Source of the DNA: Tannerella forsythia
Lineage (GTDB): Bacteria; Bacteroidota; Bacteroidia; Bacteroidales; Tannerellaceae
DNA: 64,000 nucleotides
Reading direction: 5' to 3'
Assembly (NCBI RefSeq): GCF_001006485.1
Contig: NZ_JUET01000058.1
Span: forward strand, 248,001-312,000
The translations under genes and the position numbers were made by a program. Below the pieces are notes generated by a model. The model was not told where the DNA came from. It saw only the letters and a program-made list of their open reading frames with translations, and made no database searches. Shown here piece after piece: positions 55,656 through 63,644 of the stretch. Position 1 is the stretch's first letter, and each line of letters starts with the position of its first letter.

Positions 55656-55973
55656 ATGTACGTAATTGTAGAAATTAACGGTCAGCAGTTTAAGGCTGAG
55701 GAAGGAAAAAAATTATTTGTTCACCACATGCGTCATGCGGAAAGTGGGGCAACGGTAGAGTTCGACAAAGTGTTGTTGGTCGATACCGACGGTAAAGTTC
55801 AGGTAGGTACGCCTACGATTGAAGGAGCAAAGGTCGTATGCGAAGTCATTTCTCCGTTGGTAAAGGGAGATAAGGTTCTGGTATTCCACAAGAAGAGAAG
55901 AAAAGGACATCGCAAGTTGAACGGTCATCGTCAGCAGTTTACCGAGTTGAATATCAAACAAATTATTGCTTAA
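55656..55973 (+). CDS. rplU: 50S ribosomal protein L21
   Basis: 105 residues. [49 protein letters not shown] match L21. Binds 23S rRNA. Followed by L27 after 20 nt as in nearly all bacteria. Confidence 0.98.
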   Translation: MYVIVEINGQQFKAEEGKKLFVHHMRHAESGATVEFDKVLLVDTDGKVQVGTPTIEGAKVVCEVISPLVKGDKVLVFHKKRRKGHRKLNGHRQQFTELNIKQIIA

Positions 55974-55993
55974 CGTTTAAAAAGTAGAAGAAA

Positions 55994-56272
55994 ATGGCAC
56001 ATAAAAAAGGAGTCGGAAGTTCGAAGAACGGTCGCGAATCGGAAAGCAAACGATTAGGTGTTAAGCTATTCGGTGGCGAAATGGCAAAAGCCGGAAATAT
56101 TATCGCACGCCAACGGGGTACGGAGTTTCATCCGGGTAAAAACGTAGGTATGGGCAAAGATCATACGATTTACGCATTGATCGACGGGGTCGTTGTTTTC
56201 AGTAAAGGCAGGGAAAATCGTTCGTATATCTCGGTCAAGAGTACCTCGGAAACAGTAGCAGAGAATTCGTAA
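55994..56272 (+). CDS. rpmA: 50S ribosomal protein L27
   Basis: 92 residues. [43 protein letters not shown] and [13 protein letters not shown]. The N-terminus starts MAHKK with no cleavable extension. Reaches the peptidyl-transferase centre. Confidence 0.98.
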   Translation: MAHKKGVGSSKNGRESESKRLGVKLFGGEMAKAGNIIARQRGTEFHPGKNVGMGKDHTIYALIDGVVVFSKGRENRSYISVKSTSETVAENS

Positions 56273-56347
56273 GTGGCGAGAGGAGGCTGCTGAGTTGCAG
56301 TAAGCGAGAAGAAAGAATAGACAGATTCTTCCGTACAAGAAAATATT

Positions 56348-56400
56348 GGGGCTGCCCAGAAGAGTCATAAACTCGGAAGGACAGCCTCTGTTGGTTGTTT
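56348..56400 (+). terminator. rplU-rpmA terminator
   Basis: GGGGCTGCCC ... GGACAGCCTC with an inner GAGT/ACTC stem, followed by a T-rich tail (TGTTGGTTGTTT). Confidence 0.65.
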
Positions 56401-56422
56401 ATATATTTCTTAAAACGGATCA

Positions 56423-56965
56423 ATGAATTATTTCAGGTGTATTGGGCAAAAGAGAATCGTGTGGCTTGCCTTGTGTTTGATGAACATTATGGTTTTGTCG
56501 TGCGCGGCACACCGGAAAATGGGCACGATCGCTGTCTCGGAGGCTACGGAAGATCTTTCGTACCGGTTGGGAATACCATTGACGGATGAGGATAATCTGG
56601 AACTTTACCGGATGGTTGCGCTGTGGATCGGTACTCCGCACCGGATGGGGAGGAGCACGAAAAAAGGAACCGATTGTTCGGGATTCGTTACGAACATTTA
56701 CAAGAATATCTACGGCAAAACTCTTGCACGTTCTTCGGCTGCCATGTTGGCTACGAATTGTGAGCGCATCAACAAAAAAAGTTTGTGCGAAGGCGATCTG
56801 GTCTTTTTCTATACCCGCCGAAAATCGAAGCGTCCGTCGCATGTCGGCATTTACCTGAAAGACGGGAAGTTCGTTCATTCGAGCACCTCAAAAGGAGTTA
56901 TCATTAGCAGTTTAGACGAGCCTTATTACAAAAAACGCTGGATTACCGGAGGGGTGGTACGGTAG
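56423..56965 (+). CDS. NlpC/P60 lipoprotein endopeptidase
   Basis: 180 residues. Signal peptide with lipobox MVLSC (lipidated Cys ~27), then an NlpC/P60 domain: catalytic Cys in GTDCSGFV, His in SHVGIYLKDGKFVHSST. Spr/MepS-type enzymes cut peptide cross-links in peptidoglycan. Anchored in the outer membrane probably. Runs into serS with a separate promoter between (-7 box 57005-57012). Confidence 0.92.
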   Translation: MNYFRCIGQKRIVWLALCLMNIMVLSCAAHRKMGTIAVSEATEDLSYRLGIPLTDEDNLELYRMVALWIGTPHRMGRSTKKGTDCSGFVTNIYKNIYGKTLARSSAAMLATNCERINKKSLCEGDLVFFYTRRKSKRPSHVGIYLKDGKFVHSSTSKGVIISSLDEPYYKKRWITGGVVR

Positions 56966-57038
56966 TTTTTTGGGGCAGGCGAATCAACATTCCGTAAACT
57001 TATGTATCTTTGTTGTCTGTAAAAAAACGAGAAGGAAT

Positions 57039-58310
57039 ATGTTGACAATAAAAGTTATCACAGAAAATCAGGACGAAGTCATTCGCCGGCTGGCCGTCAA
57101 GCATTACGATGCCAAGGAAATCACCGATAAGATTATCGCTGCGGATAAAATACGGCGCAATGCACAAACAACTTTAGATGCGAACCTGACCGAGGTCAAC
57201 CGGATTTCAAAAATGATCGGTTTGCTGATGAAAGACGGAAAAACGGCTGAAGCCGAAGAGGCTAAGAACGAGGTAGCCCGGCTGAAAGATACCAATAAAG
57301 AGTTGGAAGCAACGAAGACACAGGCCGAAGATGAAATCCATGAATATTTAGTTTCTATTCCCAATATGCCGCATGAATCTGTGCCCGAGGGTAAAGGCGC
57401 TGAAGACAACGTGTGTGAAAAGAAAGGAGGCGTGGTGCCCGAACTTCATGCCGATGCTCTGCCTCACTGGGAATTGGCAAAAAAATACGACATTATTGAT
57501 TTTGAACTTGGCGTTAAAATCACCGGTTCGGGCTTTCCCGTTTATAAGGGAAAGGGAGCACGGTTGCAGCGTTCACTCATCAATTTCTTCTTAGACAATG
57601 CGCGTGAGGCCGGCTATCTTGAGATTGAACCGCCATACGTCGTAAATACGGAATCGGGCTACGGAACGGGGCAGTTGCCCGACAAAGAAGGTCAGATGTA
57701 TCATGTCGGTCTGGACGATTTGTATCTGATCCCGACCGCAGAGGTGCCGGTTACGAATATTTACAGAGATGTGATTTTAAATGAGGCGGATCTTCCCATC
57801 AAAAATACGGCTTATTCGGCTTGCTTCCGTCGCGAGGCCGGTTCGTACGGAAAAGATGTGCGGGGCTTAAACCGTTTGCATCAATTCGACAAGGTTGAGA
57901 TCATCCGTATCGATAAGCCCGAACACTCGTATCAATCCTTGCAGGAGATGCTCGATTATGTTCAGACGCTTGTTGAAAAGTTAGAACTCCCGTGGCGCAT
58001 CCTGCGGTTGTGTGGCGGTGATCTCAGTTTCACTTCATCGCTGACGTTTGATTTCGAAGTGTATTCCGCTGCGCAGAAACGGTGGCTCGAAGTCAGCTCG
58101 GTGTCTAACTTCGAGAATTATCAGGCCAACCGCCTGAAATGTCGCTATCGCGATGCCAATAAAAAGGTTCAGCTCTGTCATACGCTTAACGGAAGCGCTT
58201 TGGCCTTACCTCGTATCGTTGCGGCTTTGCTGGAGAATAATCAGACACCGAACGGTATCCGGATTCCTCAAGCGCTCATTCCTTATACAGGGTTTGAACT
58301 GATTGACTGA
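57039..58310 (+). CDS. serS: Seryl-tRNA synthetase
   Basis: 423 residues from ATG 57039, normal size. N-terminal coiled-coil arm (~25-105), then class II motifs: 2 CFRREAGSYGKDVRGLNR with the QFDKVE sequel, and 3 LNGSALALPRIVAALLEN. A -7 box TATCTTTG (57005-57012) and the RBS GAGAAGG fix the start; the frame is open to 56970 without them. Confidence 0.97.
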   Translation: MLTIKVITENQDEVIRRLAVKHYDAKEITDKIIAADKIRRNAQTTLDANLTEVNRISKMIGLLMKDGKTAEAEEAKNEVARLKDTNKELEATKTQAEDEIHEYLVSIPNMPHESVPEGKGAEDNVCEKKGGVVPELHADALPHWELAKKYDIIDFELGVKITGSGFPVYKGKGARLQRSLINFFLDNAREAGYLEIEPPYVVNTESGYGTGQLPDKEGQMYHVGLDDLYLIPTAEVPVTNIYRDVILNEADLPIKNTAYSACFRREAGSYGKDVRGLNRLHQFDKVEIIRIDKPEHSYQSLQEMLDYVQTLVEKLELPWRILRLCGGDLSFTSSLTFDFEVYSAAQKRWLEVSSVSNFENYQANRLKCRYRDANKKVQLCHTLNGSALALPRIVAALLENNQTPNGIRIPQALIPYTGFELID

Positions 58311-58378
58311 TACGGGGGGCTACCGTATTTTTCCACGAAGAGTTTTTTAAGAGGCGATCTTAAGTCCGATTCAAATAG

Positions 58379-58418
58379 AAGACGGTGTGTTGAAACGAAA
58401 CGTTTGGCACACCGTCTT
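58379..58418. terminator. Bidirectional terminator between serS and the phosphoesterase
   Basis: Perfect 11-bp stem AAGACGGTGTG/CACACCGTCTT between the 3' ends of two convergent genes. Confidence 0.75.
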
Positions 58419-58423
58419 AATGT

Positions 58424-59551
58424 TTAATTGCGATGAAAGGTCACTCGGATCACGGCCAATTCCGATCTTGTGCCGATGCGGTAGGGTGGCCCGGCAAAAC
58501 CGATGCCGGACGAGATATAAAACTGCGAAGCGCCTTCTTTGTAATAACCGTACGAGCAGCGGTAGACCAGCTTGATGATCCAACTGTAAGGCCAGAACTG
58601 TCCGTTATGTGTATGACCGTGAAGCCCAAGGTCGCAGCGGTTCATCACGATCTCGTCGAAACGCGGCTGATGATCGGCTACAATCACAGGCTTCCTCTTG
58701 TCTACGCCCTCAAGCAGGCGACTCAACGGCTTTCGTCCTTTATTCGTCGCATCATCGCGTCCGACGAGGTAGAACGTACTGTCGGGCATGACGACCGAAT
58801 CGATGAGCAATACCCCGCCCGTTTTCTGCAACCAGCGCAGTTTGGCGAAGCGGTTGGCGCGGTATTCGTGATTACCTAACGTGATATAAACGCCCAACGG
58901 AGCATGGAGTTGTCGCAGATTGTCTTCAATATGTGCGCGTTCGGCAAAACGCGACTCGTAATCCATGATATCTCCGTTAATAATTATGATATCAGGTCGT
59001 TGCGCATTGCAGAGCGTCACAAAGCGTTCCGCACTCTTTTTGCCGATCATTTCGCCGAAATGCGTATCGCTTATCAGAGCGATGGTGAGGCTGTCGCGTC
59101 CTTCCACGTTTTTCGGGATGTGTATGTTCTGATAGGTCACTACGGGATGCGTTACATTATAATATCCGCGCATCATCAGTCCGGCGGTGACGACCAGCAG
59201 GAACACGTAGTAAAAGCGTTTCAGACGCAGGCTTCGGGTGGTGATGAATGCGGGAATCCACGGTCTGATACGGTTTGTCAGCCGGAAGAGATCGGCGGTC
59301 AGCAGTCCGAGCATCAGATAGATGGATGCAACGTACCATGTGCCGCAGAAGTACAGGATCGGAATCATGACGTGATCCGGCAGGTCTTCGTGAAAGAAGA
59401 ATCCATAGAAATACGTCGTCCATTCAATCAGGAAAAAGAGCACAAAAGGTATGCTCCACTTTTTTTGCGGCGGCAGCGCCTGTTTACCCCGGTAAAAAAT
59501 ATAGAGGTTGAAAAGGATTTGTCCGACGATGGCTTGCAGAAACACTTTCAT
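58424..59551 (-). CDS. Membrane-bound metallophosphoesterase
   Basis: 375 residues from ATG 59551. Four to five N-terminal spans (to ~residue 145), then a calcineurin-like phosphoesterase: DTHFG, GDIMD, GNHEY, DHQP and HGHTHNGQ, all metal ligands present. End LAVIRVTFHRN. YkuE/YaeI-like enzymes act on lipids or UDP-sugars in the envelope; substrate unknown. Its start overlaps by ATGA the stop of a truncated upstream paralogue. Confidence 0.88.
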   Translation of the reverse strand: MKVFLQAIVGQILFNLYIFYRGKQALPPQKKWSIPFVLFFLIEWTTYFYGFFFHEDLPDHVMIPILYFCGTWYVASIYLMLGLLTADLFRLTNRIRPWIPAFITTRSLRLKRFYYVFLLVVTAGLMMRGYYNVTHPVVTYQNIHIPKNVEGRDSLTIALISDTHFGEMIGKKSAERFVTLCNAQRPDIIIINGDIMDYESRFAERAHIEDNLRQLHAPLGVYITLGNHEYRANRFAKLRWLQKTGGVLLIDSVVMPDSTFYLVGRDDATNKGRKPLSRLLEGVDKRKPVIVADHQPRFDEIVMNRCDLGLHGHTHNGQFWPYSWIIKLVYRCSYGYYKEGASQFYISSGIGFAGPPYRIGTRSELAVIRVTFHRN

Positions 59552-59649
59552 GGCCGGCGAAATGAAAGGTGAAAAACGACCAACTCTCCGTGTGTTCCGA
59601 TCCGGAAGGGCGGTCCCCAAAGGGAGAGACCGGACGAGACATAGAGGTT
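59548..59649 (-). pseudogene. 3' stub of a second metallophosphoesterase
   Basis: Minus-strand reading LYVSSGLSLWGPPFRIGTHG then ELVVFHLSFRRP and stop, parallel to FYISSGIGFAGPPYRIGTRS near the end of the intact gene downstream. Everything before it is missing. The TGA overlaps the next ATG as in a coupled gene pair, so an ancestral tandem pair lost most of its first member. Confidence 0.8.
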
Positions 59650-59657
59650 AAAATTTA

Positions 59658-59876
59658 TCATTTACTTAGATGTTTAAGAGCAAAATTTTCACTTATCACA
59701 ATTTTAGGAAAACCTGTTTCCAACATTACTTTTGCTTGTATGGAATCATTTAATTTCCATTCGGACAATAAATGTCCCGATTTAACTATCAAAGGAAATC
59801 TTTTTTCCTCTGCTATTGCAAGGTTCTGAGAGCAGTTAAAAAGAAGAATTAATCCAATTATTAATCTTACGTTCAT
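59658..59876 (-). CDS. Retropepsin-like protein fragment with signal peptide
   Basis: 72 residues. Signal peptide MNVRLIIGLILLFNCSQNLAIA, then WKLNDSIQAKVMLETGFPKIVISE, resembling the start of clan AA aspartic (retropepsin-like) proteases, where D-T-G is replaced here by E-T-G. It ends abruptly next to the phosphoesterase stub, so it is probably the surviving 5' part of a longer gene. AT-rich. Whether it is expressed is unknown. Confidence 0.5.
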   Translation of the reverse strand: MNVRLIIGLILLFNCSQNLAIAEEKRFPLIVKSGHLLSEWKLNDSIQAKVMLETGFPKIVISENFALKHLSK

Positions 59877-59957
59877 CTAATCCGTTTTAAATATATACGA
59901 CATACTTGTGTATAACGCACAAAGTCCATGTTTATGGTGCTGCATAGGTATGGTGTT

Positions 59958-61091
59958 TTATATTTGTTCATAGACGATGTTTTTTATGCTAACCGTTTGC
60001 CCACCTTCCTTTGTATTGCCACCCTTTGAGATGGTCGGAAATGCCACGACATGCCAGCGCTTTGGCTTGCTTTCCCTGACGATATAGCCTTTGGCGGATA
60101 ACGTAGCCAACTGTTTCTGCACTGCCGATGTATTGATTCCCAGGAGTGCGGACAGCTCCGCGTTGGTTGTCTTGGGATTCTCCGTCAGTATCTGCAACAG
60201 TTGGGCGGTACGCGGACTTCGGAAAGAGATCAGTTCGCCGTTGTACCACCATATATGACCGGCATTGCCTTCGACGAAGGCTATATTCTGCATCAGTTCA
60301 CCGGCAAGCACTTTTTCCATATACGCCGAAAAGGGCTTTATCCGTTCCGGTGTGGCATTCGCGCCGTCCGAGGGGGCAGGCCCCACCAGTGCATCCGCCT
60401 GACTGAGGGCATTGAGATAGGTTCTCTTGTCACTGCTATGAATGACAATCATCGGGTATTTCTTGCGCAGCAGGATGAAGTTCACCAACAGTCGGGCAAT
60501 ACGCCCGTTGCCGTCCTCGAAGGGGTGGATGCGGATGTAACGGTAATGGAACAGCGAGGCAAGCTCTATGGGCGAATACTCGTCGGTGTCGGCCACACGG
60601 TTGTACCAAGTCACGAGGTCGTGCATGAAGGCCGGAGTTTCTTCGGGCGAGGCATAGTCGAAACGCTCTCCCGTAGGTGTGATGACGGAGTTCGGACGGG
60701 TCTTGTAGCAGCCCGCATGTACCGTGTAGCTTGTACGGATGTCGCCGGGCAACTGTCCAAATACCTTATAATCATCCCGGAGCATTGTTTGATGCATGTT
60801 GCGGATGAAGAGTTCTGTCAGGGGATGGCCGTTCAGGGCCTCTGCCTCCATCATCTTCAGACAGACATTGTGAGCCTTCATCTCCTCCAAATCTTTCATC
60901 TTGGCAGAACCGACCACTTCGCCGAGCAACAGCAACACTTCCGTCTGTCCGTATGTGAGCGTGTTTCCTTCGATGTGGTTGCTGTTGAAGTTGAAATCGA
61001 GCATAAACTTGCGCTGGAGACGTTGTTCGTCTTCAGGCAAAAGGGGGTGCATCGCCAACCACTTTTGATAGAGTTCCGGAATCTGTTTCAT
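59958..61091 (-). CDS. Class II Fic-domain AMP-transferase
   Basis: 377 residues from ATG 61091. The inhibitory helix motif FNSNHIEGN lies at the N-terminus (~35-45), so it is class II, self-inhibited. Fic core HPFEDGNGRIARLLVNF with catalytic His. A C-terminal winged helix (~290-345, TTNAELSALLGINTSAVQKQ) follows. Such proteins transfer AMP to a target protein, or reverse it. The perfect promoter just upstream excludes the 25-residue longer start. No antitoxin partner is needed for this class. Confidence 0.93.
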   Translation of the reverse strand: MKQIPELYQKWLAMHPLLPEDEQRLQRKFMLDFNFNSNHIEGNTLTYGQTEVLLLLGEVVGSAKMKDLEEMKAHNVCLKMMEAEALNGHPLTELFIRNMHQTMLRDDYKVFGQLPGDIRTSYTVHAGCYKTRPNSVITPTGERFDYASPEETPAFMHDLVTWYNRVADTDEYSPIELASLFHYRYIRIHPFEDGNGRIARLLVNFILLRKKYPMIVIHSSDKRTYLNALSQADALVGPAPSDGANATPERIKPFSAYMEKVLAGELMQNIAFVEGNAGHIWWYNGELISFRSPRTAQLLQILTENPKTTNAELSALLGINTSAVQKQLATLSAKGYIVRESKPKRWHVVAFPTISKGGNTKEGGQTVSIKNIVYEQI

Positions 61092-61112
61092 TCGTTTGAA
61101 TATTTGATGCCG

Positions 61113-61144
61113 CAAAGTTACAAAATGTCTTGGCGAATCCCAAA
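61113..61144 (-). promoter_or_regulatory. fic promoter
   Basis: Minus strand: TTTG (complement of 61141-61144), 20 nt, TAACTTTG (complement of 61113-61120). Leader ~17 nt. Confidence 0.8.
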
Positions 61145-61450
61145 TAAATAACCACCTTTTTCTCATAGACTACCATTTAGGGTGGTGAAAAAGGCACTCC
61201 ACTTTCATCAGGAATATGTCTGTGAAATCATCCTTGAAACTCTATCCGATGTCCAAAAATTACCAATTATTAACATGTGTAAAAATATCACTACAATTTA
61301 TTTGTACACAAATGATTACTATACTAAAATGTCCGATTTTGATAGTTCCCTCCCATCGTTTCACCTTTAATTTTGCAGCAAAAAAACAGACTTGTCGCAC
61401 CTTCTGGCAACGGCTCATGGGTATCTTCACAAGCTGCCTATTATAATTAA

Positions 61451-61550
61451 GAGACCTCTGCAAAACTCTATTCAAATGTCGAATCTATGGGTATAACTTG
61501 TTGATTGTAATAGTGGTGTTTTGTTGTAAAAAGACTTTTGCAAAGGTCTT
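61451..61550. mobile_element. MITE of ~100 bp
   Basis: AGACCTCTGCAAAACTCT (61452-61469) and the inverse of 61532-61549, AGACCTTTGCAAAAGTCT, agree in 16 of 18 positions. There is no coding potential between them. TTAA occurs just outside the left end (61447-61450) and at the right end (61549-61552). The AGACCTTTGCAAAA end is like those of IS5-type elements of Porphyromonas-related bacteria. The stretch 61145-61450 beside it holds no gene I can support. Confidence 0.75.
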
Positions 61551-61609
61551 AATAAGGTATGTGAGGCAAAACGACAATATCATTAACTCTTTTATCTTAA
61601 TTCAAGTAG

Positions 61610-61827
61610 GTAGATGGCCCGAACGGCAACTCCATCTTCCTGCCTGCCGCCGGCGGCCGCAAAGGTTCCGAGCTCATCAGTGCCGGCAGCTGGGGCGTCT
61701 ACTGGTCGAGTTCGCTCATCACGGCGTACAGCATCGACGCCCGCTACCTCTACTTCGTTTCGGTCGAACACGACTTTACAACACCAACCGCTACTACGGG
61801 TTCACGGTGCTGCCCGTCCGCCCATAA
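61610..61827 (+). pseudogene. FISUMP-domain protein remnant, frameshifted
   Basis: The plus frame reads NGNSIFLPAAGGRKGSELIS, SWGVYWSSSLITAYSIDARYL, YFVSVEHDF and then, after a one-base shift near 61780, NRYYGFTVLPVRP and stop. This is the end of a Fibrobacter-succinogenes major paralogous (FISUMP) domain, a surface lipoprotein part. The 5' two thirds are gone. High GC against an AT-rich setting. Confidence 0.8.
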
Positions 61828-61880
61828 AATTTGCCTTGCCCGAAACGGGCATGACGCGATAGGCCGACGATAAAAACCTC

Positions 61881-61906
61881 TCCTCCCGCCCACGGCGGTG
61901 GGAGGA
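61881..61906 (-). terminator. Terminator-like hairpin
   Basis: TCCTCCC(GCC CAC GGC)GGGAGGA with nested pairing. The T-run (GGTTTTTATC) is on the minus-strand side; on the plus side TAAAAAAGG follows. Confidence 0.55.
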
Positions 61907-61966
61907 TAAAAAAGGAGATGTCTCACCTTCTAACTTGTCTATTACCTGAAGTTTACAGCGATTTTA

Positions 61967-61998
61967 TTTGTGCGAACAGAGAAAATTGAGTACTTTTG
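61967..61998 (+). promoter_or_regulatory. Promoter of the AAA_14 ATPase
   Basis: TTTG 61967-61970, 20 nt, TACTTTTG 61991-61998, a perfect match. The -7 box overlaps the first AATTGAGTA repeat. Confidence 0.8.
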
Positions 61999-62058
61999 CA
62001 AGTAGAATTGAGTAAGATTCTCATCATAATTGAGTAAATCCATCATTAGATTTGAGCA
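61984..62058 (+). repeat. Four 22-bp-spaced AATTGAGTA repeats over promoter and start codon
   Basis: AATTGAGTA at 61984, 62006 and 62028, and a variant ATTTGAGCA at 62050 that ends in the A of the ATG; each is exactly 22 bp from the next, two helical turns. Iteron-like operator arrangement. Confidence 0.8.
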
Positions 62059-63269
62059 TGAACTATATTCGCAAACAATATCACACGCTGAAAGCACGCA
62101 TTCAGGAGCCAAGGCGTTTTATGCAAGTATTGGCAGGTCCGAGACAAGTGGGCAAATCTACTCTCGTAGGGCAGGTGCTGCAGAAAGTACCCATTCCATA
62201 TTCGGTAGAAGTGGCAGATGCCATCGATCCGAAAGACCGTGACTGGATACGCCGAGTGTGGGAAGGAGCACGAACCACCATGACGCTCCGTGGAGAGGCT
62301 GAACGCCTGCTTGTGATCGATGAAATTCAGAAGATTGACAATTGGAGCGAGGTGGTCAAGAGAGAATGGGACGAGGACACGCGCAAGCACCTCAATCTGA
62401 AAGTGGTACTGCTGGGCAGCAGTCGTCTGTTGCTCAAGAGAGGACTTACGGAGTCGTTAGCAGGGCGTTTTGAGCTTATTCGCCTCGGGCATTGGAGCTA
62501 TCAGGAGATGCACGACGCTTTCGGAGTGACACTTGACGAGTACATCTACTTTGGCGGCTATCCCGGTGCTGCCCACATGATTGGTGACGAAAAGCGTTGG
62601 CGTAAGTATATCAAGGATTCGTTGGTGGCTCCTGTCATCGAAAAGGATGTACTGATGACCTCCAACATCTACAAGCCTGCCCTTATGAAACAATTGTTTG
62701 AGTTAGGGTGCGGTTATTCTGCCGAGATACTTTCGCTGACAAAACTGATGGGACAACTGCAAGATGCCGGCAACGTGACCACGTTGGCTTCGTATTTAGA
62801 GATACTCGACCAGTGTGCATTGCTGACGGGATTGCAAAAGTATGCCAATGATGATGCCCGAAAGCGTGGCTCCATTCCCAAATACCAAGTGTACAACAAC
62901 GCCTTGCTGACAGCATATAAAGGCAGGTCGTTCCTTACGGACAGAACGGACACGACGCTTTGGGGGCGATGGGTGGAGAGTACGATAGGTGTTCATTTGC
63001 TGGGCATGGCAGAGGAGGCAGACTATCAAGTGTATTACTGGCGAGAGCCTGCAAGGAACAAGGCAGATAAGGACAAAGAGGTGGACTTCATTATCGTAAA
63101 CGACGGTGAGGTGACAGCTATTGAGGTGAAAAGCGGTCGTCGCGGGATGAACTCAGGTCTTCCTGTCTTTGTGGAGGCATTTCATCCCAGGAAATCTTTT
63201 GTTGTGGGCTCGGGAGGCGTTTCGTTGGAAGACTTTCTGAGGTGCGACATAGAGGCATTGTTGGGATGA
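62058..63269 (+). CDS. AAA_14/DUF4143 ATPase with nuclease-like C-terminus
   Basis: 403 residues from ATG 62058 (a TTG six bases earlier is a poorer start). Walker A LAGPRQVGKSTLVGQ, Walker B LLVIDEIQKI, sensor VVLLGSSRLL, then a helical region and a C-terminal DUF4143 part with DKEVDFIIVNDGEVTAIEVK, a PD-(D/E)xK-like ExK pattern. Widespread archaeal/bacterial family of unknown function; the repeats in its promoter suggest autoregulation. Flanked on both sides by pseudogenes and gene-free DNA, which fits mobility. Confidence 0.9.
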   Translation: MNYIRKQYHTLKARIQEPRRFMQVLAGPRQVGKSTLVGQVLQKVPIPYSVEVADAIDPKDRDWIRRVWEGARTTMTLRGEAERLLVIDEIQKIDNWSEVVKREWDEDTRKHLNLKVVLLGSSRLLLKRGLTESLAGRFELIRLGHWSYQEMHDAFGVTLDEYIYFGGYPGAAHMIGDEKRWRKYIKDSLVAPVIEKDVLMTSNIYKPALMKQLFELGCGYSAEILSLTKLMGQLQDAGNVTTLASYLEILDQCALLTGLQKYANDDARKRGSIPKYQVYNNALLTAYKGRSFLTDRTDTTLWGRWVESTIGVHLLGMAEEADYQVYYWREPARNKADKDKEVDFIIVNDGEVTAIEVKSGRRGMNSGLPVFVEAFHPRKSFVVGSGGVSLEDFLRCDIEALLG

Positions 63270-63644
63270 ATGACGGTATGAACCTAAGCATAAACTTTTA
63301 TCGGACAGCAATGAAACAAAATAAGCGAAGAAGAGTGTTTTACTTATAATTAGATCCATTTTTTTTTGTTCTGTGCTTATTTCTAATAAAATAGGGCCAT
63401 TTTTATTTTGCCGTATCGATAAAAAAAGATCATTACCACGAATAAAAGTTGGAGAAATAATTTTTTTTAACACTTTTGATTAAGGGTTTTTGAGGTGTTA
63501 TACGTCATATATGTAAAGTGTGGTTGATAGGGTTTAAATACTTAGGTTAATCTCTCAATGGAAAGACGAAGTCGTGATGACCTCGTCTTTTCGCTTTTTA
63601 GGGTGATAAGGCTTCTTTTGCGGGAAAAACCGTACATTTGTCGT
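63270..63644. other. Gene-free spacer
   Basis: AT-rich to ~63540 with no gene I can support. It then holds a terminator: AAAGACGA (63562-63569)/TCGTCTTT (63583-63590) with inner GTC/GAC, followed by TCGCTTTTT. The -7 box TACATTTG at 63633-63640 ends 4 nt before the next ATG. Confidence 0.6.

Noticed and set aside
61182-61446. Short frames of 60-76 residues between fic and the MITE
   Set aside because: AT-rich, overlapping on both strands, no promoter or conserved motif.
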